Origin: Hafnia alvei
Lineage (GTDB): Bacteria; Pseudomonadota; Gammaproteobacteria; Enterobacterales; Enterobacteriaceae
Assembly: GCF_034424155.1 (NCBI RefSeq)
Contig: NZ_CP139992.1
Location: 4,356,012-4,420,011, forward strand
Direction of reading: 5' to 3'
Length of the DNA: 64,000 nucleotides
Shown: one piece after another, positions 55,285 to 64,000 of the stretch
Layout of the letters: each line of letters begins with the position of its first letter
How positions within the stretch are numbered: the first letter of the stretch is position 1
Position numbers and translations under genes: made by a program
The notes under the pieces: generated by a model
What the model was told of the DNA's origin: nothing
What the model saw: only the letters and a program-made list of their open reading frames with translations
The model's database searches: none

Positions 55285-55432
55285 CTACGCCTCTTCTTCG
55301 CAGGGAAGAGTTGGGGTTTAACAAGTAACGACTTCTGGTAATGACTTCAGCTATCTTCTTTACCCGCATTGCCGCAGCCGATCGCCGTTCGGCTCCCTCC
55401 CCTGACAAGGGGAGGGCTGGGGTGGGGTTAGC
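55285..55432. repeat. Two-hairpin GC-rich intergenic repeat, livK-livH copy
   Basis: CTCTTC/GAAGAG (55291-55310) and CCCTCCCC/GGGGAGGG (55395-55416), the latter followed by CTGGGGTGGGGTTAG, resembling the right flank of the 40.8 and 46.3 kb copies. The linker is longer than in those. Located inside the liv operon, it could lower permease and ATPase expression relative to the binding protein. Confidence 0.7.
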
Positions 55433-55441
55433 GCTCAGAAC

Positions 55442-56554
55442 TTACTTCACCGCAGTTGATGAACCATCGGCGTGCCATTCGAAGATACCGAACTCGAAGC
55501 CTTTCAGATCGCCTTTGTCATCCCAACTCAATGGCCCCATCACGGTATCAACCGGTTGAGCTTTGAGGTTTTTGATGATGTCAGCAGGCTCTTCGCTTTT
55601 ACTACGCTCCATGCCGGTGGTCAGCGATTGCAGCGCGGCATAGGTGGTCCACACAAACGGGCCAGTTGGATCCAGCTTTTTAGCTTTCAGCGAGTCCACG
55701 ATGGCTTTGTTAGCCGGAGCCTGATCGTAGCGCTGTGGCAGCGTGACCAGCATGCCTTCGGAAGCATCCCCCGCGATGTTAGACAACGAAGAGTTACCCA
55801 CGCCCTCAGGCCCCATAAACTTAGCCTTCAGACCAGCTTGCTTAGCCTGACGCAAAATTTGCCCCATCTCTGGGTAGTAGCCACCGAAGTAAACAAAATC
55901 GACGTTCTCTTTCTTCAGTTTGGCCACCAGCGTGGAGAAATCTTTATCGCCTGCCGTCACACCTTCAAACAGCACAGGCTTCACATTGGATTTCTCCAAC
56001 GCATCTTTAACCGAACGAGCCAGACCTTCACCATATTGCTGTTTGTCATGCACTACGGCGATACGCTGCGGTTTAATGGTGTTGAGAATATATTTCGCCG
56101 CCGTTGGCCCCTGATCGGAATCCAGCCCGGTGGTACGCATAATCAGCTTATAGCCGCGCGTGGTGAGATCGGCGTTGGTCGCCGCAGGAGTTATCATCAA
56201 CACGCCTTCATCTTCGTAGATATCCGAAGCGGGCTGAGTGGAAGAAGAACATAGATGGCCGATAACGTAGCGAATACCATCGTTAATCACCTTGTTTGCC
56301 ACCGCTACCGCTTGCTTAGGATCGCAGGCATCGTCATATTCCACGCCGACCAATTTGTCGCCGTTCACGCCGCCTTTCGCGTTGATATCAGCAATCGCCT
56401 GCTTAGCACCGGTAAATTCCATATCGCCATATTGCGCCACTGGGCCAGACATCGCCCCCACGATGGCAATTTTGATGTCCTTCGCCATCACGCTGCTGCT
56501 CATGGCTAACGCCATACAACCCGCCAGAAAAACCTTACCCTTATTAATATTCAT
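55442..56554 (-). CDS. livK: Leu/Ile/Val periplasmic binding protein (LivJ/LivK type)
   Basis: 370 aa with a signal peptide of about 24 residues (cleavage after VMA). A periplasmic type-1 fold with [31 protein letters not shown] and [14 protein letters not shown]. It mixes E. coli LivJ-like segments ([26 protein letters not shown]) and LivK-like segments ([28 protein letters not shown]). The symbol is given from its position before livH. E. coli has two such genes flanking panM; here I find one, so it may serve both substrate ranges. Confidence 0.9.
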   Translation of the reverse strand: MNINKGKVFLAGCMALAMSSSVMAKDIKIAIVGAMSGPVAQYGDMEFTGAKQAIADINAKGGVNGDKLVGVEYDDACDPKQAVAVANKVINDGIRYVIGHLCSSSTQPASDIYEDEGVLMITPAATNADLTTRGYKLIMRTTGLDSDQGPTAAKYILNTIKPQRIAVVHDKQQYGEGLARSVKDALEKSNVKPVLFEGVTAGDKDFSTLVAKLKKENVDFVYFGGYYPEMGQILRQAKQAGLKAKFMGPEGVGNSSLSNIAGDASEGMLVTLPQRYDQAPANKAIVDSLKAKKLDPTGPFVWTTYAALQSLTTGMERSKSEEPADIIKNLKAQPVDTVMGPLSWDDKGDLKGFEFGIFEWHADGSSTAVK

Positions 56555-56971
56555 CCGCTCATCCCCGCCTGTCGTTATGTTTATTGTGTTTGCTTTGATG
56601 TGTTATCACGCAACATATTATTAACATAAAACGCTTTTATGCATAAGAAATAATGAATTATGTGATTTCACAGCAATGTTTTCTAATAAGGCTTTATTTT
56701 TCATGTCATTAAACAGGAGATTTCTTCTGTAAATCAAATCAGAAGACTAGGAACAAGCGGTGTAAACAGCACAAAAATCGGAGAATTACGGCAACATTTA
56801 TCACTAGGCGAGCACGTTCATCTGTTAAACAATTCATTTACTAATTTTTTACTCTGAAAATTGTAGAAGGATAAAAATAATCAGCTCAAATTTTGTACAT
56901 AAAAAGTTACACCGCCAATGGATGCAGATCACTTACAATGCTTATCAATTATTCTCGGCAGAAGATAAAAC
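56555..56971. other. livK-panM divergent intergenic region
   Basis: 417 bp without a gene, AT-rich. TGTGATTTCACA at 56661-56672 has CRP-like arms but only a 2-bp spacer, so it is not a standard CRP site. Promoters for both directions must lie here (Lrp control of liv is known in E. coli), but none could be placed. Confidence 0.65.
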
Positions 56972-57385
56972 ATGAAACTCACCATTGAGCGCTTAGTAGA
57001 ATTAAATTCAGACGACATCCGTGACTTGGGAAAAGTGTGGCCAGAACAGCAGCCAGAAGCATGGCAAGCGTGGCTCGAAGCGGGAAATGCCCTATTCGCC
57101 GCCCGTTTCAATGACCGACTATTAGCTGCCGTAAAGGTATTTGCCGATAAACCCAAAGGTTTCGCCACGCTGCATGACCTGTGCGTGCGTGAAGTGACCC
57201 GTCGCCGCGGCGTAGGTTTATATCTGATTGAAGATACTCTGCGTCAGTTGCCTGATATCAACGTTTGGCAATTGGCCGCAAGCGAGGTTCCAAGCGAGAA
57301 CCGTGAAGAGATGGATGCTTTCATGAAGGCGTGTGGGTTTAACTTCTGCGAACTGAGCAACGGCGAACAGGGCTGGCAGAGTTAG
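56972..57385 (+). CDS. panM: PanD maturation factor PanM (PanZ)
   Basis: 137 aa (127 in E. coli). A GNAT-fold protein with the acetyl-CoA-binding motif VREVTRRRGVGLYLIED near residues 71-87. In E. coli it binds pro-PanD and promotes its self-cleavage to active aspartate decarboxylase, and with CoA limits flux into pantothenate. Synteny with liv and rpoH supports the assignment. It converges on rpoH across a perfect terminator. Confidence 0.9.
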   Translation: MKLTIERLVELNSDDIRDLGKVWPEQQPEAWQAWLEAGNALFAARFNDRLLAAVKVFADKPKGFATLHDLCVREVTRRRGVGLYLIEDTLRQLPDINVWQLAASEVPSENREEMDAFMKACGFNFCELSNGEQGWQS

Positions 57386-57401
57386 GGTGAAAATGACAAA
57401 C

Positions 57402-57432
57402 AAAAAAGGCGATGCCAAGCATCGCCTTTTGT
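57402..57432. terminator. Bidirectional terminator between panM and rpoH
   Basis: AAAAGGCGATGC (57404-57415) pairs perfectly with GCATCGCCTTTT (57419-57430) around a CAA loop; the A/T flanks give a U-tract in either direction. Confidence 0.9.
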
Positions 57433-57454
57433 CGGACTGTCGTGCATTTAAAGC

Positions 57455-58306
57455 TTAAGCTTCAATTGCTGCACGCAGTTTTTTCATTGCGTTCTTTTCA
57501 AGCTGACGCACACGCTCTGCAGACACACCGTATTGATCGGCCAGTTCTTGCAGCGTTGCTTTGTTGTCGTCGTCTAACCAGCGGGCACGGATAATGTGCT
57601 GGCTACGCTCATCCAAGCCTTCCATCGCTAAGCTCAGCTTGTCGGCGGCGTGGCTATCCCAGTTGTCATCTTCGATATCGTTAGCGAAATCAGAAGATTT
57701 ATCCTGAAGGAATAGCACTGGCGCAGCAGGTGAGCTGTCATCGTCGTCGTTAGACATGTCAAAAGCCATGTCCTGCGCGGCCATACGCGATTCCATTTCC
57801 AGCACGTCTTTTTCAGACACACCCAGCTCGCGAGCAACCAGTTCCACTTCGTCCTGATTGAACCAGCCTAAACGCTGCTTGGTTTTACGCAGGTTGAAGA
57901 ACAGCTTACGCTGGGCTTTGGTGGTCGCAACCTTCACGATGCGCCAGTTACGCAGCACGTATTCGTGAATTTCAGCTTTGATCCAGTGAACCGCAAAGGA
58001 CACCAGTCGTACGCCCATTTCTGGGTTAAAACGACGCACAGCTTTCATCAGGCCGATGTTACCTTCCTGAATCAGGTCTGCCTGCGGCAACCCGTAGCCG
58101 GCATAGTTACGGGCAACATGAACAACAAAGCGCAGGTGCGACAGAATCAGCTGTTTTGCTGCATCCAAGTCACCCTCGTAATGCAGTCGTTCACCCAGTT
58201 CTTTCTCTTCCTCTGCTGTCAGCATCGGATAGGTGTTGGCCGCACGAACGTAAGCTTCCAAGCTACCTTGAGGAACTAAGGTTAAAGTTTGCATCTCTTT
58301 GGTCAT
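57455..58306 (-). CDS. rpoH: RNA polymerase sigma factor RpoH (sigma-32)
   Basis: 283 aa (284 in E. coli). Region 2 includes [20 protein letters not shown] and [13 protein letters not shown]; the RpoH-specific box is [17 protein letters not shown]; region 4 ends with [17 protein letters not shown]. It directs heat-shock transcription (including hslO in E. coli). In E. coli an mRNA structure covering the start region controls translation by temperature; I have not folded it here. It converges on panM. Confidence 0.98.
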   Translation of the reverse strand: MTKEMQTLTLVPQGSLEAYVRAANTYPMLTAEEEKELGERLHYEGDLDAAKQLILSHLRFVVHVARNYAGYGLPQADLIQEGNIGLMKAVRRFNPEMGVRLVSFAVHWIKAEIHEYVLRNWRIVKVATTKAQRKLFFNLRKTKQRLGWFNQDEVELVARELGVSEKDVLEMESRMAAQDMAFDMSNDDDDSSPAAPVLFLQDKSSDFANDIEDDNWDSHAADKLSLAMEGLDERSQHIIRARWLDDDNKATLQELADQYGVSAERVRQLEKNAMKKLRAAIEA

Positions 58307-58535
58307 TCAAACCCTCTCAATATTCAATCCAGCCGTACTAGTAACGCCGTAGCAATTCTAACGATATAACAGCGCGGACACTAACACGATTCTGCAAAAT
58401 TTGACCGTGAGTTACCCCACAAGTTCAATGTTGCGTGCATAAATTTAGCACAATTCTACAACAGACATGAACTCATTGGGAACGTGATGGGGGGAGTATA
58501 GGATGGAGAACCGGTATCGGGTTTAACCAGAATGG

Positions 58536-58569
58536 CTCTTCCCCCGTCAGCAACTCAACGAGGGAAGAG
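58536..58569 (-). terminator. Hairpin after ftsYEX
   Basis: CTCTTCCC (58536-58543) pairs with GGGAAGAG (58562-58569) over an 18-nt loop, 16 bp past the ftsX stop. No T-run follows on the minus strand, so it may be a rho-dependent end or a repeat relative. Confidence 0.45.
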
Positions 58570-58584
58570 TATAACACTATTTCG

Positions 58585-59562
58585 CTATTGTGGTGTAAAT
58601 CGGCGTAAATGTTGGACGGTTGCCAGCCACGCGGCAATCCAGCCAATCATGGCAGAAACCAGCACCAGCAATAGGCACTCATCCCAACCTAAACCGTGCA
58701 GCACAAACGTGGTGCCAAATACCGAGGCGACTTTAGCAACCGCGGAACCCAACTGCCAGACCATCGCCTGAGACAAAATCAGCGATAGAATTGCACCACT
58801 AAAGCCTAACAGCGCACCGCCATTAAGGAATGGCCGAAGAATAAATCCGTCGGTCGCCCCAATCAGCTTCATCACATTGATGGTGTCGCGACGGCTGAAT
58901 ATGCTCAGACGCACGCTGTTACCAATCACCAAGAACACGGCCACAATCATCAAAATACCGATCATCGCCGCGACCTGCCCGACCAGCCCAGTTAGCGCAG
59001 CCAAACGCGCAAACCAGCTGTCGTCCATGCGAACTTCATCAACCCCTTTCACGGCCGCCACGCGATCGCGCAGAGTGTTGAGGGTATCACTGCTTTCGAA
59101 ATTCATTTTTGGCGTAATGATAGCCACGGCCGGAAGCGGGTTTTCTTCCAGCATATCCAGCGCGCCGCCAAAACCAGACCAGTTGCGGAATTCGCCCAGC
59201 GCTTCTTCTCGTGAGAGGTAGTTAACTTTATCCACGCCCTCTTCGCCTTTCAGCACCGTCATCACTTGTTCGGCAGCGTCATCATCCAGCGCTTTATCCA
59301 GATAAACCGTTAGCTGCGGCGTTGGATACCACTGCGAAGCCGCTTCGCTGACGTTTTTGTAGACCAGATAACACACGCTGGGCAGCGTTAGTGAAATAGC
59401 GATAACCATCACCGTAAGCAGAGTCGCCAACGGCTGGCGCATCATATCAGCCAGCGTGTTAACCCATGCATAGCGCCACTGTTCACGCCAACCGCCACGC
59501 AGCGCCTTGGCTTTGTCAGGCATTTTCGCGCGCGAGGCCGAACGATTTGGAGCCTTAGCCAT
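58585..59562 (-). CDS. ftsX: Cell division protein FtsX
   Basis: 325 aa, shorter than the 352 aa of E. coli because the cytoplasmic N-terminus is reduced. Four membrane helices with a large periplasmic loop (about 70-190) that recruits EnvC. Family stretches are [54 protein letters not shown] and [22 protein letters not shown]. With FtsE it couples septal amidase activation to division. It overlaps ftsE by 8 bp. Confidence 0.96.
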   Translation of the reverse strand: MAKAPNRSASRAKMPDKAKALRGGWREQWRYAWVNTLADMMRQPLATLLTVMVIAISLTLPSVCYLVYKNVSEAASQWYPTPQLTVYLDKALDDDAAEQVMTVLKGEEGVDKVNYLSREEALGEFRNWSGFGGALDMLEENPLPAVAIITPKMNFESSDTLNTLRDRVAAVKGVDEVRMDDSWFARLAALTGLVGQVAAMIGILMIVAVFLVIGNSVRLSIFSRRDTINVMKLIGATDGFILRPFLNGGALLGFSGAILSLILSQAMVWQLGSAVAKVASVFGTTFVLHGLGWDECLLLVLVSAMIGWIAAWLATVQHLRRFTPQ

Positions 59563-60223
59563 GCGAAATACCTCCGTCCATACGTCCCTGACTGAGCGTC
59601 AGCATACGGTAGCGACGGCGCGCAATCAGCCCCATGTCATGGGTTGCCATCAGCACCGTAACGCCCACACGGTTGAACTCTTCGAACAGGCGCAAAATAC
59701 CTTCCGACAGCGCCTCATCCAAGTTACCGGTTGGCTCATCCGCTAACAGCACGGCAGGCTTGTTAACCACCGCACGGGCGATCCCAACGCGCTGCTGTTC
59801 ACCGCCGGAAAGCTGGATCGGGAAGTTTTTGGCTTTATCCAATAACCCCACTTTATCCAGCGCCGCAGAGACACGGCGGCGAATATCTTCGCTGCTGGCA
59901 CCTGAAATAATCAGCGGCATCGACACGTTGTCGTATACCGTTCGGTCCATCAACAGATGATGGTCTTGGAAAATCATGCCAATCTGGCGACGCAGAAACG
60001 GAACTTCTGAGTTCCGTAAGCGGCTGATGTCATGACCACCAAAAAGAATATGTCCTGCGCTTGGACGCTCAATGCCACATATCAGTTTAAGCAGGGTACT
60101 TTTCCCTGCGCCTGAGTGGCCGGTGAGAAACGCCATCTCGCCCTGGCGTAGATGGAAATCTACGCCTTGCAGAGCCTGACGCCCGCCCAGATACGCTTTA
60201 CTGACCTGTTCGAAGCGAATCAT
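59555..60223 (-). CDS. ftsE: Cell division ATP-binding protein FtsE
   Basis: 222 aa, the E. coli length. Walker [13 protein letters not shown], signature [14 protein letters not shown], Walker [13 protein letters not shown] and H-loop MATHDM. It is an inner-membrane-associated ATPase of the FtsEX complex. It lies 5 bp after ftsY and overlaps ftsX. Confidence 0.98.
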   Translation of the reverse strand: MIRFEQVSKAYLGGRQALQGVDFHLRQGEMAFLTGHSGAGKSTLLKLICGIERPSAGHILFGGHDISRLRNSEVPFLRRQIGMIFQDHHLLMDRTVYDNVSMPLIISGASSEDIRRRVSAALDKVGLLDKAKNFPIQLSGGEQQRVGIARAVVNKPAVLLADEPTGNLDEALSEGILRLFEEFNRVGVTVLMATHDMGLIARRRYRMLTLSQGRMDGGISHG

Positions 60224-60228
60224 CCGTA

Positions 60229-62088
60229 TTAATCCTCACGGGCAAAAAGTGCCTCAATAAAATCGTCGGCCTTGAATGGCCGTAAATCTTCGATACCTTC
60301 ACCAACCCCGATATAGCGGATTGGAATGCCAAACTGATCGGCCACGGCAAAGATCACCCCGCCTTTAGCGGTGCCATCCAGCTTGGTTAACGTAATACCG
60401 GTCAGACCAACCGCTTCGTTAAACAGTTTTGCCTGACTCACCGCGTTTTGTCCGGTGCTTGCATCAATCGTCAGCATAACCTCATGTGGCGCATCTTCGT
60501 CCAACTTTTTCATTACACGAACAATTTTCTTCAGCTCTTCCATCAAGTGCGATTTGTTCTGCAAGCGTCCTGCGGTATCGGCCAGCAACACATCAATATT
60601 ACGTGCTTTGGCCGCTTGAATCGCATCAAAGATAACGGAAGCAGAATCAGCGCCGGTATGCTGTGCAACTACGGGAATATTATTGCGCTCCCCCCAAACC
60701 TGCAGCTGTTCAACCGCCGCCGCACGGAAGGTATCGCCCGCAGCGAGCATTACAGATTTGCCTTCGGCTTGGAACTGGCGAGCCAGCTTACCAATCGTGG
60801 TGGTTTTACCCACTCCGTTAACGCCGACCATCAAGATGACAAACGGCGTACGGCCACTGACGTCTAGCGGTTTATCTACGGTGCTTAAAATCTCACCCAT
60901 CTCTTCTTTCAGTTTGCCATACAGCGACTCTGCGTCTTTGAGTTCTTTACGGCTAGCATGTTCCGTCAGAGATTTGATAATTTTGTTAGTGGTTTCAACG
61001 CCCACATCGGCAATCAGCAACTGTTCTTCCAGCTCTTCAAACAGATCGTCGTCGATTTTCTTACCACGGAACAAGCCGAAAAATCCGGAACCCAGATTTT
61101 GTTTTGTTTTCAGCAGGCTGCGTTTGAGACGAGCGAAGAAACCTTCTTTCGTTGGGCGTTCCTGTTCATGCTGAACAACTACCGCAGCTTCTGGCTGCGC
61201 GTCAGCGTGAGATTCATCCTCATCGGCTTGATCAACCTCTACGTCATCAACGACGTCGGTATCCAGATCGACAACTTCTTCCGAGCGCGCAATCTCAGCG
61301 ATTACGTCGATGGCTTCAGGCTCAGGCTCGGAAACGGACTCCCCCACCACTGGCTCATGTTTAATCGCATCATCTTCAGCGATTTCCTGCTCAACCAGCT
61401 CTTCGATGTAGGGCTCGTCAATAACCGGTTCTTGATGAACATGCGGATGCGCCGCTGCAGTCAGCGTAATCACTTGCTCGGCAAACACTTCCGCATCATG
61501 TTCGAGATGCTCACCGCCGTGGTGATTGTCGTGCTTGTTCACCAGCGGTTCGCTGGCATGAATAATAGTTTCAGCGGTTGTCTGGGCGGAAACTGGCGTA
61601 TGCTCAGATTCGGCCGGTTCAGCGGTAGCTTCCGGCGCAGATGCCTCTTCGTGATGCGCCTGAGTAAGCTCTACAATTTGCTCAGCAAAAACTTCGGCAC
61701 CTTGCGCATCGGGACGATGCTCGTGGCTTGATGCTAAATGCTCCGTCGTTTCAGCCAGTTCATCAGCCAATACTTTAGCTGGCGCTTCTCGCTGGGCATG
61801 CTGCTCCGCCAACGGCAGATTTTCAGCGGCATGCTCTGGTGCAACGGTGGCATCCCATTCGCCGGGAGTTTCCACTGAAGCCGCATAGTCAGATTCACGC
61901 TCAGGCAGTTTGTCATCCAGCGATTCTGGCGTAGTGGTCTGCTCTGATGGCGCATCAGCTTGATGTTGTTCTGTTTCTTCTACCACTGGTGGTGTTTGCT
62001 GTTCGTCTTCTTGCGCCTTTTCCGGCTGCTCTTCCTGACGCCCAAACCCTAACCAGGAGAAAAAACCACGTTTTTTATCTTTTGCCAT
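60229..62088 (-). CDS. ftsY: Signal recognition particle receptor FtsY
   Basis: 619 aa, about 120 longer than E. coli (497) owing to the acidic N-terminal A domain (about 15-315), which targets the membrane and is variable. Inside it, AEVFAEQIVELT (131) and AEVFAEQVITLT (199) are repeats, with a weaker third copy near 105. The NG GTPase domain has GVNGVGKTTTIGKLA, DTFRAAAVEQL, LLADTAGRLQN and TKLDGTAKGG. It receives SRP-ribosome complexes. The frame extends to 62154, but MAKDKKRGFFSWLGFG at 62088 is the family start. Confidence 0.97.
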   Translation of the reverse strand: MAKDKKRGFFSWLGFGRQEEQPEKAQEDEQQTPPVVEETEQHQADAPSEQTTTPESLDDKLPERESDYAASVETPGEWDATVAPEHAAENLPLAEQHAQREAPAKVLADELAETTEHLASSHEHRPDAQGAEVFAEQIVELTQAHHEEASAPEATAEPAESEHTPVSAQTTAETIIHASEPLVNKHDNHHGGEHLEHDAEVFAEQVITLTAAAHPHVHQEPVIDEPYIEELVEQEIAEDDAIKHEPVVGESVSEPEPEAIDVIAEIARSEEVVDLDTDVVDDVEVDQADEDESHADAQPEAAVVVQHEQERPTKEGFFARLKRSLLKTKQNLGSGFFGLFRGKKIDDDLFEELEEQLLIADVGVETTNKIIKSLTEHASRKELKDAESLYGKLKEEMGEILSTVDKPLDVSGRTPFVILMVGVNGVGKTTTIGKLARQFQAEGKSVMLAAGDTFRAAAVEQLQVWGERNNIPVVAQHTGADSASVIFDAIQAAKARNIDVLLADTAGRLQNKSHLMEELKKIVRVMKKLDEDAPHEVMLTIDASTGQNAVSQAKLFNEAVGLTGITLTKLDGTAKGGVIFAVADQFGIPIRYIGVGEGIEDLRPFKADDFIEALFARED

Positions 62089-62296
62089 AGTGCGACGACT
62101 CTCCCGCCTGAAATTCAAAATTATTGATAAACTGCAATTGAACAAGTTTATCACTTAACCCGTTATCGCAACATGCATGCCGATGGGTTTCAAGTGGCAT
62201 TTCCATCAATAAACGGTTACCTTGCACGGCAACAATGAAGATTGGCCTGTAATGGCACCGTCTAATACTGCAACCCAAACAAAAAATACCGCATTC

Positions 62297-62878
62297 ATGG
62301 CAAAAAAACCTGCATCCCAATCCAGCGGACAAATCCGCATCATTGGCGGCCTATGGCGTGGCCGAAAACTTCCTGTGCCAGACAGTCCCGGCCTGCGCCC
62401 CACCACGGATCGCGTGCGTGAAACGCTGTTTAACTGGCTGGCTCCCGAGCTGAATGGCGCTCGCTGTCTCGATTGTTTTGCCGGCAGCGGTGCTTTGGGC
62501 TTTGAAGCCGTTTCTCGCTATGCCGAGCATGCTACGCTGCTTGAAGCCGACCGCACGGTGGCTACACAGCTCAAAAAAAATGTCGCGCTGATTGGCACCG
62601 ATAAAATCATGGTGCAAAACACCGATGCGCTAAAATGGTTGTCACAGCCGGGTACGCCCTATCAGGTGGTTTTTCTCGATCCTCCCTTTAGAAAAGGGCT
62701 ATTGGCAGAAACGATTACGCTGCTAGAAACACATGGCTGGCTCGCAGACGAAGCCTTTATTTACGTGGAGGCCGAAGCCGAAAGCGCAGCGGCAGATGTG
62801 CCCGCAAACTGGGCATTGCATCGCGAAAAAGTGGCGGGTCAGGTCGCTTATCGTTTATATACGCGCAGCGCGTCATAA
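62297..62878 (+). CDS. rsmD: 16S rRNA (guanine966-N2)-methyltransferase RsmD
   Basis: 193 aa from this ATG (198 in E. coli). SAM-binding LDCFAGSGALGFEAVSR and catalytic VFLDPPFRKGLL are intact; GQIRIIGGLWRGRKLPVPD is the family N-terminus. It methylates m2G966 of 16S rRNA during assembly. Upstream in-frame starts exist (ATG 62252, TTG 62222), none with a good ribosome site; the start was chosen by family alignment and is uncertain. It is divergent from ftsY. Confidence 0.92.
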   Translation: MAKKPASQSSGQIRIIGGLWRGRKLPVPDSPGLRPTTDRVRETLFNWLAPELNGARCLDCFAGSGALGFEAVSRYAEHATLLEADRTVATQLKKNVALIGTDKIMVQNTDALKWLSQPGTPYQVVFLDPPFRKGLLAETITLLETHGWLADEAFIYVEAEAESAAADVPANWALHREKVAGQVAYRLYTRSAS

Positions 62879-62893
62879 TTCGAGGAAATCACA

Positions 62894-63166
62894 ATGGGAA
62901 TTAATATTGGCCGCTTGCTCATGCTGTGCGTATGGGGGTTTATGCTGGTTAACATCATCCATCCTTACACCCGCCCGCTGAATATCTTTATGAACGTGGC
63001 GCTAGTGTTTATGGTGTTGATGCACGGTTTACAGGTCACAATGCTGAAAACCACGTTAACCAAAGACCAGCCGAAGATCGGCAAATGGCAGGAAGTGCGT
63101 ATTTTCCTGTTTGGCGTTTTTGAACTGCTGGCTTGGCAGAAAAAGAATACTCCGCCGAAGAAATAA
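62894..63166 (+). CDS. yhhL: YhhL, DUF1145 inner-membrane protein
   Basis: 90 aa with two to three hydrophobic helices (LLMLCVWGFMLVNIIHP, FMNVALVFMVLMHG) and a basic tail. It resembles E. coli YhhL (HPYTRPLNIF, VRIFLFGVFELLAWQKK). Function unknown. It lies 15 bp after rsmD with an AGGA ribosome site, as in E. coli, and is likely co-transcribed. Confidence 0.88.
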   Translation: MGINIGRLLMLCVWGFMLVNIIHPYTRPLNIFMNVALVFMVLMHGLQVTMLKTTLTKDQPKIGKWQEVRIFLFGVFELLAWQKKNTPPKK

Positions 63167-63182
63167 TGAATGGCTGGATAAT

Positions 63183-63204
63183 CCTCCCCTACAGGGGAGG
63201 TTTT
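63183..63204. terminator. Terminator between yhhL and yhhM
   Basis: CCTCCCC (63183-63189) pairs with GGGGAGG (63194-63200) around TACA, followed by TTTT on the plus strand. The stem sequence is that of the GC-rich repeat family, here as a single hairpin between convergent genes. Confidence 0.75.
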
Positions 63205-63209
63205 AGCTA

Positions 63210-63566
63210 TTACGCCTGTGGTTCAAAACTCACGAAGCGCGTGCCCTGCGTGCTGAGTGTACCGCGCGCACCTTTGTCTATCTGATGATAGGTTTTTTCC
63301 GGTACGACAAACTTCAGCTCACTTCCCCCCATTATTGGCTGGAAATAAACCTCATAACGCATATCTTCACCCGCAATCACTTCGCGCTGGCGTGAACGCC
63401 GATTGGGCGCAGGAAACTCGCGCTTAGCGCTCACTTCAACCTGTTGAGTGCTCAGCGGTGCGGCATCGTTAATGGCATTTTGACGGCGTTGCTGCATGAA
63501 GCGTTGGGCAGCAAATACCACAATAACAGCAACGATCACGACGAATATCAGCGGTGGTTTACTCAT
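63210..63566 (-). CDS. yhhM: YhhM, DUF2500 membrane-anchored protein
   Basis: 118 aa (119 in E. coli). One N-terminal membrane helix (residues 5-22) and a soluble beta-rich part (PNRRSRQREVIAGEDMRYEVYF, GTRFVSF). It resembles E. coli YhhM; function unknown. The start overlaps the stop of the upstream DUF1820 gene by 4 bp, indicating coupled expression, an arrangement I do not recall from E. coli. Confidence 0.88.
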   Translation of the reverse strand: MSKPPLIFVVIVAVIVVFAAQRFMQQRRQNAINDAAPLSTQQVEVSAKREFPAPNRRSRQREVIAGEDMRYEVYFQPIMGGSELKFVVPEKTYHQIDKGARGTLSTQGTRFVSFEPQA

Positions 63567-63883
63567 GGTTTTTTGCCGGGGAGATAAGGGAAGACGGTGA
63601 CATTATCGCCTAAATCAGAGATTCGTGCGCTGCCGCGTTCGGTGACGGCATCAATGCGAATAACGGCCTGAATAGGAATATAGCTGCGCTCTACGCCAGA
63701 GAATTCGTTCTTCAACTTCTCTTCTGAAGGATCGACCAACACGGCGCTTTGGGTATCAAAAACAAAATCGGCGATTTCGAGAAAACCAAACAAATTGCTT
63801 TGTACAATTTCACGCACGTAAAGCTGATAGTTTTTACCGTTGTTCATAAACTGAATTCGGTATAAAGGCGCTTGACCAGACAT
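63563..63883 (-). CDS. DUF1820 family protein
   Basis: 106 aa, cytosolic, no membrane helix. The segments APLYRIQFMNNGKNYQLYVREI, QSNLFGFLEIADFVFD, VDPSEEKLKNEFSGVERSYIPIQAVIRID match from memory the DUF1820 family common in Pseudomonas-like gammaproteobacteria; function unknown. A TTG at 63904 also opens the frame, but the ATG at 63883 follows GAGGAACGTC and is preferred. It overlaps yhhM by 4 bp. It is not part of the E. coli K-12 locus as I remember it. Confidence 0.8.
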   Translation of the reverse strand: MSGQAPLYRIQFMNNGKNYQLYVREIVQSNLFGFLEIADFVFDTQSAVLVDPSEEKLKNEFSGVERSYIPIQAVIRIDAVTERGSARISDLGDNVTVFPYLPGKKP

Positions 63884-64000
63884 GACGTTCCTCATCACTG
63901 CCAATGGGCAATTTCAAATTCAATAACTTTGTAACGACCACAACGCCTGCTCAGCAGCATATGCGCTATGGATACAGCGGGTTAACATAACATGAAGTTG

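Noticed and set aside
56661-56672. CRP site TGTGATTTCACA between livK and panM
   Set aside because: The spacer between half sites is 2 bp, not the required 6.

Overview
The window is about 64 kb of a chromosome from the order Enterobacterales. Nearly every gene has a close E. coli K-12 counterpart from the 75-78 min region (yrfG-hslRO-pckA-envZ/ompR-greB-tex-feoABC-bioH-gntX-nfuA, then mal, glg, glp, ugp, liv, rpoH-ftsXEY-rsmD). The order is rearranged relative to E. coli as I remember it, and there are insertions. The protein divergence, the ula cluster beside malT, and the short GC-rich palindromes suggest a Hafnia-like organism; that assignment is inference, since nothing here fixes the genus. 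I see no rRNA, tRNA, CRISPR array, prophage or intact transposon.

Layout. 0-8.8 kb: end of yrfG, the heat-shock pair hslR/hslO, pckA converging on ompR-envZ, then greB and tex. 8.8-12.5 kb: the feoABC ferrous iron operon behind a long leader with Fur-box-like sites and an sRNA/attenuator-like hairpin. 12.55-13.1 kb: a non-coding, highly palindromic repeat element. 13.1-15.3 kb: bioH, gntX, nfuA. 15.3-22.3 kb: a complete L-ascorbate (ula) regulon: ulaR, ulaG and the divergent ulaABCDEF. 22.3-40.7 kb: a yagU-like membrane gene, malT, malPQ and glgBXCAP, giving one contiguous block for maltodextrin and glycogen metabolism with two glycogen-phosphorylase paralogues. 40.8-45.5 kb: glpD, a MqsRA toxin-antitoxin pair, and glpEGR. 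45.8-51.5 kb: a secreted Gln/Asn-rich YhhA-like protein and the PhoB-type ugpBAECQ operon. 51.6-56.6 kb: the livKHMGF operon with a single binding protein. 57-64 kb: panM, rpoH, ftsYEX, rsmD, yhhL, yhhM and a DUF1820 gene.

How the genes work together. MalT activates malPQ; malPQ and glgBXCAP share the maltodextrin/glucose-1-phosphate pool. GlpD, GlpR and UgpBAECQ form a glycerol-3-phosphate uptake and oxidation module. UlaABC imports and phosphorylates ascorbate, and UlaG, D, E and F convert it to xylulose-5-phosphate. NfuA and the FeoABC system both serve iron metabolism. FtsY, FtsEX and RpoH form the usual secretion, division and stress cluster.

Non-coding features that stand out are a family of two-hairpin GC-rich intergenic repeats (five copies plus one single-hairpin relative), the 0.5 kb palindromic element after feoC, a five-heptamer PHO-box ladder at ugpB, a perfect MqsA operator, paired UlaR-like operators, and the feoA leader. 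The window is mostly well-known housekeeping DNA; I found no convincing new multi-gene system. The most open questions are in the intergenic regions.
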